Shown: piece by piece, positions 33,007 through 44,317 of the stretch
Layout: every line of letters starts with the position of its first letter
Position numbering within the stretch: position 1 is the stretch's first letter
Translations under genes and position numbers: made by a program
Assembly: GCA_020060765.1 (NCBI GenBank)
Contig: JAGUZQ010000129.1
Coordinates: 1-45,431, forward strand
Length of the DNA stretch: 45,431 nt
From: Planctomycetota bacterium
GTDB lineage: Bacteria; Planctomycetota; SZUA-567
Reading direction: 5' to 3'
The notes under the pieces: model-generated
Told to the model about the DNA's origin: nothing
The model's input: the letters and a program-made list of their open reading frames with translations, nothing else
Databases searched by the model: none

Positions 33007-33842
33007 TCCTGCAGCAACGGGCGCACGGCGGCGTCGATTTTCAGCAGGAGCGAAAGCAGGCTTTCCAGCGTGTGCAGCGCGATCATGTTGGGGCCGTCGC
33101 AGAGGGCGCGGTCGGGATCGTCGTGGACTTCAAGAAAAATACCGTCCACTCCCGCCGCCACCGCCGCGCGCGCCAGCACGTGCGCCATCTCCCGGTCGCC
33201 GCCGGAGCAACTCCCCTGCCCTCCCGGAAGCTGCACGCTGTGGGTGGCGTCGAAAATCACCGGTACGCCGAACCCGCGCATGATGGGAAGGGCGCGCATG
33301 TCACTGACAAGATTGTTGTAGCCGAAAGTATTTCCGCGCTCGGTGAGAGTGACGTTCGTATTGCCGGTGGATTCGATTTTAGCGACCACATTTTCCATAT
33401 CCCAGGGCGCGAGGAACTGCCCCTTCTTGACGTTCACCGGTACGCCCGACCTGCCCGCCGCCAGCAGCAGATCGGTCTGTCGGCAGAGAAACGCCGGAAT
33501 CTGGATTACATCCAGCACCTCGGCGGCGGGCGCGACCTGTTCGATGCCATGAATATCGCTGATGACCGGCAAGCCGGTTTCCAGCTTGATCCGGCGCAAG
33601 ACAGACAAGCCTTCCTCCAACCCCGGACCGCGATGCCCAGACAGGCTGGAGCGGTTGGCCTTGTCGAAAGACGCTTTGAAGATGAAAGGCATTCCAAGCT
33701 TGTCCGCAATGACGCGCAGGGACTCGGCCATGCGCAGGGCGTGGCTTTCCGATTCGATCACGCAGGGCCCCGCGATCAGCGCCAGCGGCTGGCCGCCGCC
33801 GAGAGTAACGTTGTCCGATATCCTGACTTGCCTGACGGTCAT
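33003..33842 (-). CDS. kdsA: 3-deoxy-8-phosphooctulonate (Kdo-8-phosphate) synthase
   Basis: A 279-residue KdsA joining phosphoenolpyruvate and arabinose-5-phosphate for the Kdo of LPS. Diagnostic blocks are [10 protein letters not shown] (Cys27), [21 protein letters not shown] and [10 protein letters not shown] Cys rather than Asn at the GPC position marks the metal-dependent class (as in Aquifex), not the E. coli type. AAGGAAG about six bases upstream supports the ATG at 33842 over one 12 codons earlier. It is convergent with argH. It implies that the cell makes LPS. Confidence 0.95.
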   Translation of the reverse strand: MTVRQVRISDNVTLGGGQPLALIAGPCVIESESHALRMAESLRVIADKLGMPFIFKASFDKANRSSLSGHRGPGLEEGLSVLRRIKLETGLPVISDIHGIEQVAPAAEVLDVIQIPAFLCRQTDLLLAAGRSGVPVNVKKGQFLAPWDMENVVAKIESTGNTNVTLTERGNTFGYNNLVSDMRALPIMRGFGVPVIFDATHSVQLPGGQGSCSGGDREMAHVLARAAVAAGVDGIFLEVHDDPDRALCDGPNMIALHTLESLLSLLLKIDAAVRPLLQD

Positions 33843-33968
33843 CTTGTCTTCCTTGGAATAGACTGAAATTTCATACATATTCTGTCGAAATAATTATATA
33901 TGTAAAGACGTTTCGTGAAACGCTTAATTAAGGAAAACGCTTTCTGTTTTAAGAAAACATTTACGCCC

Positions 33969-33994
33969 GTCATTCCTGCGGAGGCAGGAATGAC
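33969..33994. repeat. GTCATTCC palindromic repeat, short form
   Basis: GTCATTCCTGC / GCAGGAATGAC with a GGAG loop, between the divergent kdsA and priA genes. It is nearly identical to the copy at 2101-2126. Confidence 0.8.
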
Positions 33995-34040
33995 AATTCA
34001 TAAAAAGCGCAAAACTCCATCCTACGGGAGATAAAAAAAC

Positions 34041-36272
<2,232 letters not shown>

Positions 36273-36323
36273 AATATCCGCGCCCGCGCGCGGAACACCA
36301 TAGTCAAAGGGAGGAGTCCGGCA

Positions 36324-36998
36324 ATGATGTTCGAACAGACAAACGATTTTCGCAGCAACGATCCGTGGCGCATGTTCCGTATCATGGCGGAGTTTGTCGA
36401 AGGCTTCGAGGAAATGGCCAAGATCTGCCCGGCGGTAAGCATTTTCGGCTCCGCCCGCACCAGCCCCGAAAGCAAGTATTACCAGTGGGCTGAGGAGTGC
36501 GCAGGGCTGCTGGCCGAAGCGCGATTCAATATCATCACCGGCGGCGGTCCCGGCATCATGGAAGCCGCCAACAAGGGTGCCAAGGAACGGGGCAAAGGCA
36601 TCTCCGTGGGGCTGAACATCGACCTGCCTTTCGAGCAGCAGCCCAACCCCTACATCACCAAGGAACTGACTTTCCGCTATTTCTTCTGCCGCAAAGTGAT
36701 GTTCTCCAAGTACTCCTGCGCCATCATCGTCATGCCCGGGGGCTTTGGCACCCTCGATGAGATGTTTGAAAACCTCACCCTGGTGCAGACCCGCAAGATT
36801 CCAGCCATGCCGATCATCTTCATGGGTACCGATTACTGGAAGGGGTTGCTCGATTGGGTGAAAGAAATCATGCTGGAGAAAGAGCACAACATCAGTGCCG
36901 AAGACCTCGATCTCTACACCCTCACCGACGATCCGCAAGTGGCGGTCGATACTATTATCAGAACCTGCGGTGCCAGACTGAACACCGTGGAAAGTTAA
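36324..36998 (+). CDS. LOG family protein (TIGR00730)
   Basis: A 224-residue member of the LOG/lysine-decarboxylase-like family: FGSARTSPES near 41-50, the phosphate-binding GGGPGIMEA at 73-81 and PGGFGTLDE at 138-146. Plant and some bacterial LOG enzymes release cytokinin bases from riboside monophosphates; others (PpnN-like) cleave nucleotide monophosphates. The C-terminus (LLEKEHNISAEDLDLYTLTDDPQVAVDTI) is that of the commonest bacterial form. GGAGG lies nine bases before the ATG. Its stop overlaps the next start by one base (TAATG). Confidence 0.87.
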   Translation: MMFEQTNDFRSNDPWRMFRIMAEFVEGFEEMAKICPAVSIFGSARTSPESKYYQWAEECAGLLAEARFNIITGGGPGIMEAANKGAKERGKGISVGLNIDLPFEQQPNPYITKELTFRYFFCRKVMFSKYSCAIIVMPGGFGTLDEMFENLTLVQTRKIPAMPIIFMGTDYWKGLLDWVKEIMLEKEHNISAEDLDLYTLTDDPQVAVDTIIRTCGARLNTVES

Positions 36999-37747
36999 TG
37001 CGTAAACGCAGCGTCTTTTATTCACCACTTGTGCTGTGCCTGATCCTCGCCGGAGCAACCGCCCTCGGCGGGGAGGAGGTGCGTCCCTTCGCGAAAGCCA
37101 GGAAAAGCAAGGACGCGCACCTCGCGACCGTAATCCTGACCGACCCGGTTTTCCGCGAGCTGGAAATCGGCGAAGCGGAAGTGACTGTGCGCAAAAATCT
37201 GAAAATCACGTTGTTCGTGCCGGAAACAGACCGCAACCGCGAAATCGCTTTTTCCGACATCGCGGAATTCCGCCTGACCGTGCTGGAGGAAGGGCTGGAA
37301 AAGGAATGGCGCTGGAAGGAAGGTGGGCTGGATGAGAAAATTTACACTGGTCGCGCCTACCCTTGGCGCAAGCACGGAATCGAGGTGAAACTGCGCTCAG
37401 GCGAAACCGTTTCCGCCCGTCTGGTTTCCGGATTCCCGCTCAAAATCGCTTTTGCCAACGCATCCTTGCTGAAAGCGGCGGAACAGGCGGCTGAAAAAAT
37501 CCGAGCCGATGAGACCACGTCGGCAGAAGAAAGGAAAACCGTTCTTGCGGCAATGGAAAAGCTGACCGCCAAATCCCGCGACGAGGAAGGATGGATCGAC
37601 AAGCAATCAGCCAGCACGCCAGTAGTCAGCCCTAAGACCAAGGGAGAAATGGGGCAGTCGCTGGCGGAGTTGACCTACGTGAAATCGGTGGCGTTCGCGC
37701 CAGCCGTCAAGGATGCGCAGAAAGATGCCCAACCCGCACCGCAGTAA
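36998..37747 (+). CDS. Secreted protein of unknown function
   Basis: A 249-residue exported protein with signal peptide MRKRSVFYSPLVLCLILAGATALGG. The mature part has a beta-rich segment (TVRKNLKITLFVPETDRNREIAF, then HGIEVKLRSGETVSARLVSGFPLKIAF) and an Ala/Glu-rich helical tail. The charge pattern and the small DG/SG-turn beta segment loosely resemble the secreted protein at 1225-2016. No enzyme motif is seen. It starts inside the LOG stop codon and overlaps the histidine kinase gene, so all three are cotranslated. Confidence 0.7.
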   Translation: MRKRSVFYSPLVLCLILAGATALGGEEVRPFAKARKSKDAHLATVILTDPVFRELEIGEAEVTVRKNLKITLFVPETDRNREIAFSDIAEFRLTVLEEGLEKEWRWKEGGLDEKIYTGRAYPWRKHGIEVKLRSGETVSARLVSGFPLKIAFANASLLKAAEQAAEKIRADETTSAEERKTVLAAMEKLTAKSRDEEGWIDKQSASTPVVSPKTKGEMGQSLAELTYVKSVAFAPAVKDAQKDAQPAPQ

Positions 37748-38495
37748 AGAACAGGAAGAAAAGGATCGTCGCGAACGCCTGGCCTATGTCGGCGCGCTGG
37801 CGGCGGGACTGGTGCACGAGGTGCGTACGCCCCTGCACGCCATCCAGCTTAACGCCCAGATGCTGGTCGAGGATGTGGATAAACTGCCGGAGGAAATCCG
37901 CCCGCGTTTCGACCGGCGCGCCAGCCGCATTTACACCGAGGTGAAATCCCTGGCCAAGACCCTGGAAGCGTTTCTCACCTTCGCCCGCCCGCCCCGGCTC
38001 GACCCCGGCCCTACTGACCTGAACCGATTCCTGCGCGAGCTGATCGAATTCGTGCAGCCGGAAATGGACGAGGCGGGAATTAGCATCAAGTCCGAACTCG
38101 CCTCCGATCTCTACCCCGTGGTGCTGGATCAGAACCAGTTCACGCATGTCGTGCTGAATCTTTTGCGAAACGCCAAGGAAGCAATCGAACAGCGGCAGGA
38201 AAAGGAAAACGAGATAATCGAAGGCGTGATCCGCATCTCCACTACCGAACGCGAAAGCCAAATCGACTTGCTGATTGAAGACAACGGCATCGGCATCCAA
38301 CCCGAGGACGAGGAGCACATTTTCGAGGTTTTCTATACCACCAAGCAGAAAGGCACTGGATTGGGGCTGGGCATTGTCCGCCGCATCGTCGAAGACCACC
38401 GGGGAACTATTTCAGTAATCCCGATCGCCCCGCCAGGCGCGCGCTTCCGCATCACCCTGCCCCGCGGCCACTTCCTCGAATTCAGGAAGGAATAA
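37725..38495 (+). CDS. Cytosolic sensor histidine kinase
   Basis: A 256-residue histidine kinase with no membrane segment or sensor domain: a HisKA dimerisation domain with the phospho-acceptor in LVHEVRTPLHAI near residue 31, then an HATPase domain with N-box NLLRNAKEAIEQ, G1 DNGIGIQPED, F-box IFEVFYTTK and G2 GTGLGLGIV. It resembles the NtrB/AtoS-type core. The start is uncertain; an ATG 12 bases earlier is also possible, and either gives overlap with the upstream gene. No response regulator gene is adjacent, so the partner is elsewhere. Confidence 0.85.
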   Translation: MPNPHRSKEQEEKDRRERLAYVGALAAGLVHEVRTPLHAIQLNAQMLVEDVDKLPEEIRPRFDRRASRIYTEVKSLAKTLEAFLTFARPPRLDPGPTDLNRFLRELIEFVQPEMDEAGISIKSELASDLYPVVLDQNQFTHVVLNLLRNAKEAIEQRQEKENEIIEGVIRISTTERESQIDLLIEDNGIGIQPEDEEHIFEVFYTTKQKGTGLGLGIVRRIVEDHRGTISVIPIAPPGARFRITLPRGHFLEFRKE

Positions 38496-39017
38496 TTACG
38501 GCAACTTCGCCAGCGCTTCCTCGTAATCCGGCTGGTTGGAAATCTCCGGAACGATCTGTGCGTAGGTAACGATTCCTTCCGGCGAAATTACGAACACCGA
38601 CCGCGCCAACAGCCGCAATTCCTTGATCAGCACGCCGTAACTCACGCCGAATTTACGCGAGCGATGAGCGGAAAGCGCGACTATATCGTCCGCGTGATTC
38701 GCGCCGCACCAGCGCTTCAAGGCAAAAGGCAAATCCATGCTGATATTCAGGACAGCAATATTCTTCCGCTTGGCCGCCTCTTCATTGAAGCGCTTCGCCT
38801 GCAAATCACAGGTCGGCGTGTCCAGACTCGGCGCTACCGACAGCAGCAGGGTCTTGCCCGCGAAATCGGCCAGCGTGACTGCGGACAGGTCGGTTTTCAG
38901 CAAGGCGAAATCCGGCGCCTGGTCTCCCGCCTGCAACCGCTCTCCCAGCAGCGTAAGCGAATTTCCGTGTAAGGCGACTTCGCCCAGACGTTCCACATTT
39001 TTTTCACAGCAGTTCAT
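38496..39017 (-). CDS. tpx: Thiol peroxidase (atypical 2-Cys peroxiredoxin)
   Basis: A 173-residue Tpx that reduces peroxides with thioredoxin. The peroxidatic Cys70 lies in SLDTPTCDLQ and the resolving Cys104 in MDLPFALKRWCGA, the spacing of E. coli Tpx. An extra Cys pair at residues 3-4 (MNCCEK) is unusual. GGAG eight bases upstream supports the ATG at 39017. It is convergent with the histidine kinase gene, with which it abuts. Confidence 0.92.
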   Translation of the reverse strand: MNCCEKNVERLGEVALHGNSLTLLGERLQAGDQAPDFALLKTDLSAVTLADFAGKTLLLSVAPSLDTPTCDLQAKRFNEEAAKRKNIAVLNISMDLPFALKRWCGANHADDIVALSAHRSRKFGVSYGVLIKELRLLARSVFVISPEGIVTYAQIVPEISNQPDYEEALAKLP

Positions 39018-39056
39018 GCTCTTCTCCCTGTTCGAGTTTCTCGTTTTATACAAATC

Positions 39057-39097
39057 GTCATTCCCGCGAAAGCGGGAATCCAGTGGTGAAACCGGAC
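39057..39097. repeat. GTCATTCC element, incomplete copy
   Basis: GTCATTCCCGCGAAAGCGGG and the following AATCCAG, then TGGTGAAACCGGACGCACCG, which matches the left arm and inner module of the bipartite elements at 6957 and 40965; the right arm is missing. It lies just upstream of the tpx start codon. Confidence 0.65.
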
Positions 39098-39246
39098 GCA
39101 CCGTCCATGCTTCCTGATATCCCTTGACATGTCGCATTTTTTTCGTAACAACAACATATCTGTCGCACAAACGCCGCAATCGTGCGGAATGCGACATCAG
39201 GCACTGCTGTTAAGCAAACGGAATGCCAGAAGTGGAAATGTTTTTT

Positions 39247-40866
39247 TCATTGCGAATCGAGTGCAATCCCGCGCCGTTCCAGCAGGCTGCCTTCCTGCAG
39301 GTAGAGACTTAGCCTGGCTTTGAGATGTGCCACCACTGCCCCGATTTCCGAAATCCGGCTGGCCATGAGGTCACGTTGCGCCTGAGCCACCAGGATGCCG
39401 GTCGATTTGCCAACGCGGAATTTTTCCGTCTCGGAACGCAACGCTTCCTCGCGATGCTTGCGCGTGGCCTGCGTCGCATCGATCTGCTCGAAGGTGCGCT
39501 GCACTTCCAGATATGCTGTGCGCACATCGACCTGCGCCAGATCCTCCTGATTGCGCAGGGCTTCCCGTGTCTGTTGCACCGACAGAACGGTGCGCGCGTG
39601 TGCCGCGCGTTCGCTACGGTTGCCCAGCGCGTATTCCAGACTGAGCCCCGATTCAATGCTGTGGGAACGGTTCTCGTCATCCTTATTGCTGGAGCCGAAA
39701 GACGAAGCGTAACGGCTGCCGCCGAGAGTGATGAAAAAATCCAGCTTCGGCAGGAGGCCGTTGCGGGTGCGCACCAGGTCAAGCTCTCCCCGGTCGATGC
39801 GCAGACGCGCCTCGTTGAGATCGGGGCGTTGCTTCAAGGCGACTTCCACGTGCTGTTCCAGCGGGGCGAGTTTGTCTGTCGGAACCTCGGGTGTGTCGGT
39901 CAAGGTCAGTTCCCGGCTCCAGCGCGCCGCGCCGCGCTGCCCCAGCAGGCGCATGACTTCCAGCCGCGTTTTCGCCAGCGAACTGCGGGCGTTAATGAGT
40001 TCCTCCTTGCGCTGCGCCACCTCCGCCTCGAACGCCGCCAGCTCAATGTCGGCCAGGGCTCCTACGCGGATGCGTTCGCGCGCCTCGCTCAACTGATCCT
40101 CGGAAATTTTCAGCGACTCCTGGTAAATCTCGATCTGCCGCCCGGCCAGCAGGTATTCCCACCCCGCCGCCTCGGTCTGGTAGATCAGCGTCTCCGCCGC
40201 GCTTTCCAGCTCGTAGCGGGAAATCCGCGTGTCCAGCCGCGCCTGCCGCAACGATGCCAGATTCACCGCCGGGCCGAACCCCTGCAGCAGCGCCTGCGTG
40301 ATTTTGACGTCGCCGGAACTGGTGGCGGAAAGATTGTCGTAATTGGCGGCGTTATCCCGGTCGCCCCGGGTGTTGCCCAGATCACGCCGCCCCGACAGGC
40401 TGACGGAAGTGCCGGTGGGCAAGGCCTGCGTCAGTCCGGCGCTGGCGGAGCGGGACAGGTCACGAGTATCAAGGCCGGTGCGGGTCGCGCCGGTTTCCGA
40501 ATCGCTGTCGGTATATTCCCGCATCAGCGACAAGTCGGCGGAAAACACCGGATCGAACGACGCCCGCGCCTGCGCTTCATAAGCCTGCCTGATGGCGGGA
40601 GACATTCTTTCCATCTGGAAAGAGGGATTATGCTGCAAGGCCAGCAGCGCCGCGTCGCGGATGCTGGTAACCAACGGCTGGCTGGGAGTTTCTTCGATTT
40701 CCTTGATCTCCGCACTCGGCTTTTCAAATCTGATCGGCGCGAAGTCTGCAACCGGCCTTTCCTTCGGCAGCCAGAGACTCGCCGCGTCCGGCACCGTGCA
40801 GGAAGCAAGCGACAGCAGGCCGCCGAACGCCAGCCACTTTATCCAGTTGTCGCGCAAATGTTTCAT
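39247..40866 (-). CDS. TolC-family outer-membrane efflux lipoprotein
   Basis: A 539-residue outer-membrane efflux protein. A lipoprotein signal ends in LLSLASC, with Cys23 as lipid site. The body has the two OEP repeats rich in long helices (for example LRISRYELESAAETLIYQTEAAGWEYLLAGRQIEIYQ and VLSVQQTREALRNQEDLAQVDVRTAYLEVQRTFEQI-type segments) and the internal repeat of NPSFQMERMSPAIRQAYE. It is the last gene of the efflux operon, after the permease and a 248-nt spacer. AGGAG lies seven bases before the ATG. It forms the exit channel for the MacAB-like pump upstream. Confidence 0.9.
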   Translation of the reverse strand: MKHLRDNWIKWLAFGGLLSLASCTVPDAASLWLPKERPVADFAPIRFEKPSAEIKEIEETPSQPLVTSIRDAALLALQHNPSFQMERMSPAIRQAYEAQARASFDPVFSADLSLMREYTDSDSETGATRTGLDTRDLSRSASAGLTQALPTGTSVSLSGRRDLGNTRGDRDNAANYDNLSATSSGDVKITQALLQGFGPAVNLASLRQARLDTRISRYELESAAETLIYQTEAAGWEYLLAGRQIEIYQESLKISEDQLSEARERIRVGALADIELAAFEAEVAQRKEELINARSSLAKTRLEVMRLLGQRGAARWSRELTLTDTPEVPTDKLAPLEQHVEVALKQRPDLNEARLRIDRGELDLVRTRNGLLPKLDFFITLGGSRYASSFGSSNKDDENRSHSIESGLSLEYALGNRSERAAHARTVLSVQQTREALRNQEDLAQVDVRTAYLEVQRTFEQIDATQATRKHREEALRSETEKFRVGKSTGILVAQAQRDLMASRISEIGAVVAHLKARLSLYLQEGSLLERRGIALDSQ

Positions 40867-40964
40867 GCGAGGCTCCTATTTGGTTCTTCGTAATAATTCG
40901 GGACAGTGCCAATGCGATTCAATTCAGGGAAAATCGTTCGGCTCAACAATTAAATTTGCGAATC

Positions 40965-41042
40965 GTCATTCCTGCGGAAGCAGGAATCCAGGAGGTGTTG
41001 CGTACGGTTTCTCCACTGGATTCCCGCCCCCGCGGGAATGAC
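40965..41042. mobile_element. Bipartite GTCATTCC element, MITE-like copy 2
   Basis: A 78-bp element with the same outer and inner arms as 6957-7051; here the middle module reads TGCGTACGGTTTCTCCA, the reverse complement of TGGAGAAACCGCACGCA. It fills much of the 248-nt spacer between the permease and TolC-like genes, the only gap in that operon, and as RNA would be a strong hairpin. Confidence 0.7.
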
Positions 41043-41114
41043 GTTCGCTAGATATTTGCTTAACAATATTGTTCGTAATCACAAACTTTCCCCAAAAACG
41101 AACAATCTGAATTT

Positions 41115-42323
41115 TCACTCGTACCGCAACGCCACGATCGGGTCTAGCCGAGCCGCTCGCCTGGCAGGCAAAAAACCGAACACCACTCCGACCGAACACG
41201 ATACCGCTATCGACAGGAAAACCGCGTAGGCCTGGACGATGGGAATATATTCGGTGAAACGCTCCACCAGCCGCGTTACCCCGTAACCCAGGCCGATACC
41301 AAGCAGTCCCCCCAACGCACTCACCAAAACCGCCTCCAGCAGGAACTGCCCCAGGATGTCCCGGTCGCGCGCGCCGATGGCCTTGCGCACGCCGATCTCG
41401 CGGGTGCGTTCGGTCACGGTCACCAGCATGATATTCATGATACCGATGCCGCCCACCACCAGGGAGATACTGGCGATACCAGCCAGCAGGATGGTAAAAG
41501 TCTGGGTGTTGCTGGAAACCATCTCCAGCATTTCCGCCTGATTGCGGACGTTGAAATCGTCCTCGTCGGCCTGGCGCAGTCGGTGGCGCACACGCAGCAG
41601 AGACGCCACCTCCTCGGCCATCTTCGTCATGTCCTGCCCGGCGGCAGCCTGCACGTCGATCTCGCCCAGGTAGTCCTGCCCCAAAATCCGTTTCATCGCG
41701 GTTGTATAGGGGATAATCACCATGTCGTCGGGATTGAACCAGCCTTGGTCTCCCTTGGATTTCAACACCCCGATCACGTGAAAGCTGACCGCCCCGACGT
41801 GAATCACCTCGCCGACGGGGTTCTGATCATGAAACAGCGTTTCCGCCGTGGCCGAGCCCAGCAGCGCCACCCGCGCGGAACGCTCCTCCTCCACTTCGGA
41901 AAAAGACCGGCCTTTTCCCACCGTGAAATTGCGGATGGGAAGATAGGTGCCGCTGGCGCCGATGAGGGAGGTGTTGACGTTTTCGTTGAAATATTTCACC
42001 TGCGCCCTGCCCTGCACCAGCGGTGCCACGGCATCCACTCCGGCGATTTTCTCGACAATCGCGGCGGCGTCCTCCAGCTTCAACGTCTGACGGGAACCGG
42101 AACGCACCCCGCCGCGCCGCTGGCCGCCGGGGCGCACCACCAGCAGGTTGGTACCCATGGCGGTGAAACGATCCATGATCTGCTGCTGCGCGCCCGTGCC
42201 GAGAGCGAGCATGCTGATCACCGCCGCCACGCCGATGATGATTCCCAGCATCGCCAGGAACGAACGCAGCTTGTTGGCGATCAGGCTTTTGATCGAAACC
42301 TTGAATATCGTCCAGAAAAGCAT
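41115..42323 (-). CDS. MacB-like ABC transporter permease
   Basis: A 402-residue permease with the MacB/FtsX topology: one N-terminal membrane segment (LRSFLAMLGIIIGVAAVISMLALG), a large periplasmic domain (residues about 50-280), and three C-terminal segments around VVGGIGIMNIMLVTVTERTREIGVRKAIGARDRDI, the family's coupling region. MacB exports macrolides, peptides or lipoproteins through MacA and TolC. Here the ATPase is a separate gene ending one base before this one starts; the ATG is preceded by GGAGG eight bases away. The operon has every component of a tripartite pump. Confidence 0.92.
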   Translation of the reverse strand: MLFWTIFKVSIKSLIANKLRSFLAMLGIIIGVAAVISMLALGTGAQQQIMDRFTAMGTNLLVVRPGGQRRGGVRSGSRQTLKLEDAAAIVEKIAGVDAVAPLVQGRAQVKYFNENVNTSLIGASGTYLPIRNFTVGKGRSFSEVEEERSARVALLGSATAETLFHDQNPVGEVIHVGAVSFHVIGVLKSKGDQGWFNPDDMVIIPYTTAMKRILGQDYLGEIDVQAAAGQDMTKMAEEVASLLRVRHRLRQADEDDFNVRNQAEMLEMVSSNTQTFTILLAGIASISLVVGGIGIMNIMLVTVTERTREIGVRKAIGARDRDILGQFLLEAVLVSALGGLLGIGLGYGVTRLVERFTEYIPIVQAYAVFLSIAVSCSVGVVFGFLPARRAARLDPIVALRYE

Positions 42324-42992
42324 TCAGTCTGCCTCCAGCACCTTGCCGTCAAGAATGCGAACCTGCCGCTTACAATGCGCCGCGACCTGTTCATCGTGAG
42401 TGACGAGAATAACAGTACGCCCGGCTTCGTTAAGTGCCTGGAACAGGGCAAGTATTTCCTGACCAGTCTTGGTGTCCAGATTGCCGGTCGGTTCGTCAGC
42501 AAGGATAATCGCCGGGTCGGTGACGATGGCGCGCGCAACCGCCACCCGCTGGCGCTGGCCGCCGGAAAGCTGGTTCGGTTCGTGATGCGTGCGGTCGCCC
42601 AGACCCACCGTCCGCAAGGCCGTTGCCGCGCGTTCCTTGGCATCGGCGCGACCGGAATAAAGCAGCGGCAGCTCTACGTTTTCCAGCGCCGACAGTCGCG
42701 GCAGCAGATTGAAAGACTGGAAGACAAACCCGATGCGCCGGTTGCGAATGCCCGCCAACTTATCTTTGGATAATCCCGCCACGTTTTCGCCAGCCAGAAA
42801 ATATTCGCCTTCGTCAGGCGTGTCCAGACAACCGAGGATGTGCATCAGCGTCGACTTGCCGCTGCCAGAAGGGCCGGTGATAGCCGCCATATCTCCCTCG
42901 GCAATCGCGACGTCGACCCCGTCCAGCGCCTTGACGATGACCTCGCCCATGCGATAGGTCTTGCGCAGTTTCCTGATTTCGATCATGCTCAT
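42324..42992 (-). CDS. MacB/LolD-type ABC transporter ATPase
   Basis: A 222-residue ATPase. Walker A GPSGSGKS at 40-47, Q-loop [10 protein letters not shown], signature LSGGQ at 142-146, Walker B ILADEP at 163-168 and the H-loop VTHDE are intact. The sequence is of the MacB/LolD/YknY class that drives mechanotransmission permeases. It overlaps the membrane-fusion gene by four bases (ATGA) and adjoins the permease, so it is its ATPase. Confidence 0.94.
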   Translation of the reverse strand: MSMIEIRKLRKTYRMGEVIVKALDGVDVAIAEGDMAAITGPSGSGKSTLMHILGCLDTPDEGEYFLAGENVAGLSKDKLAGIRNRRIGFVFQSFNLLPRLSALENVELPLLYSGRADAKERAATALRTVGLGDRTHHEPNQLSGGQRQRVAVARAIVTDPAIILADEPTGNLDTKTGQEILALFQALNEAGRTVILVTHDEQVAAHCKRQVRILDGKVLEAD

Positions 42993-44317
42993 AGGTGCGG
43001 CATCCTCGGCGGACGGGTTCCGTTGCTTCTCTGCTTGTCACTGTTCCACCGGCTGTTGCCGCCGCTTGACATGACCACGGCGTCGCCTTCGACCAACCCT
43101 TCGGCAATCTCCATCATCTTCCCGTCGCTGTCGCCGACCACGACGGGCTTTTCCTCGGTTTTTCCGTCGGCGGTTTTTATCGTAACAAAGCTTTTGGGTC
43201 CCCGCCGCTTGACCGCCGCAACCGGCAGCAGCAGCACGTTTTCCTTATCCACCGCCGTGATCGAGACGTTGGCCGTCATCTCGGGCTTGAGCAGATTCTT
43301 CTGCCTGCCGGTCACTTCCACCTTCACCTCGAAAGTCACCACGTTGGATGTCGTCGCGCCTTTGGTCGCCACCCGCACCACCTCGCCCTTCAGACGGCGG
43401 TCGGGGTAGGCGTCGACCGTAATCGTCGCCTGCTGCCCGACCACGATGCGCCCGATATCGCTTTCGTCCACCGACACCAACACGTAGACGCGGGACAAAT
43501 CCATAATCGTAAACATGCTGGTGCCGCCGCCGACGTTGCTCACGCCCGAGGCGATGATCTGTCCCACCTGCACGTTGCGCGACGCCACCACGCCGTCAAT
43601 AGGCGCGGTCACTGTCGTATCTGTCAGCCGTTTTTTGGCGTCATCCAGGGACAGGCGGTTTTCTTCCACCCGCTGTTCGGCAATCTTGATGTCATGGCGG
43701 CAAGTATCCAGCTTGATTTCCTGCGTCTGCAGATCCTCAATTCCGGCCTGCGCATCCTTGAGCGAAGCGGCGGTCTGCGCCTGCGTGGAGCGGGCGGAAT
43801 CCAGTTCCTCGTCACTTGCGATTTTCTTCTCCCGCAACTGCCGAACCCGTTCCATGCGCGCGTCCGCGTCGGCGGCCTTGACCTGCGCCGACTGCAAAGC
43901 CGCTTCCGCGCGCAAACGTCCGCTGACGAGATTTCTTTCGGCAATGGAGAGCGCCAGTTTCGCCTGTTCCAACTGCGATTCGGAAACCGCCAGGCTGACC
44001 CCAGCCTGTTTGACGTTACGCTGTTCGTCTTCCGGATCAAGCTGCGCGAGCAGATCGCCTTTCGCCACATGGTCGCTGACATCGACCGGCAGCTTTACCA
44101 CCTCGCCGCTGGCTTTGCATTTGATATCGACTTCCTGCTCCGGCACCACCCGCCCGGTGGATTCCACCGTCACGCTCAAACCGCCGCGCGTCACCTTTAC
44201 TTCCACGGGAACCTCGGCAGAAGTTTTCGTCTTCGCCGCTGTAGTGCGCGCGCCCCACCAGTAGTAGCCGCCCCCCATCAGTAACGCGACAACCAGACAT
44301 GCCGACAATATCTTCAT
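42989..44317 (-). CDS. MacA-like periplasmic membrane-fusion protein
   Basis: A 442-residue HlyD/MacA-family adaptor. It has an N-terminal membrane anchor (LVVALLMGGGYYWW), a lipoyl-like domain (STGRVVPEQEVDIKCKASGEVVKLPVDVSDHVAKGDLLAQLDPED), an unusually long coiled coil (about residues 100-225), the second lipoyl half (TTVTAPIDGVVASRNVQVGQIIASG) and the beta-barrel and membrane-proximal domains. It bridges the permease to the outer-membrane channel. It overlaps tetR by four bases (ATGA). Confidence 0.92.
   Translation of the reverse strand: MKILSACLVVALLMGGGYYWWGARTTAAKTKTSAEVPVEVKVTRGGLSVTVESTGRVVPEQEVDIKCKASGEVVKLPVDVSDHVAKGDLLAQLDPEDEQRNVKQAGVSLAVSESQLEQAKLALSIAERNLVSGRLRAEAALQSAQVKAADADARMERVRQLREKKIASDEELDSARSTQAQTAASLKDAQAGIEDLQTQEIKLDTCRHDIKIAEQRVEENRLSLDDAKKRLTDTTVTAPIDGVVASRNVQVGQIIASGVSNVGGGTSMFTIMDLSRVYVLVSVDESDIGRIVVGQQATITVDAYPDRRLKGEVVRVATKGATTSNVVTFEVKVEVTGRQKNLLKPEMTANVSITAVDKENVLLLPVAAVKRRGPKSFVTIKTADGKTEEKPVVVGDSDGKMMEIAEGLVEGDAVVMSSGGNSRWNSDKQRSNGTRPPRMPHL

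Noticed and set aside
39325..40893. Long plus-strand open frame (522 codons) opposite the TolC-like gene
   Set aside because: It is the GC-rich antisense shadow of a clear efflux gene; its translation is Arg/Gln-rich with no domain and no ribosome-binding site.
41583..42773. Plus-strand frame (396 codons) across the permease and ATPase genes
   Set aside because: It spans two well-defined genes on the other strand and has no recognisable motif.
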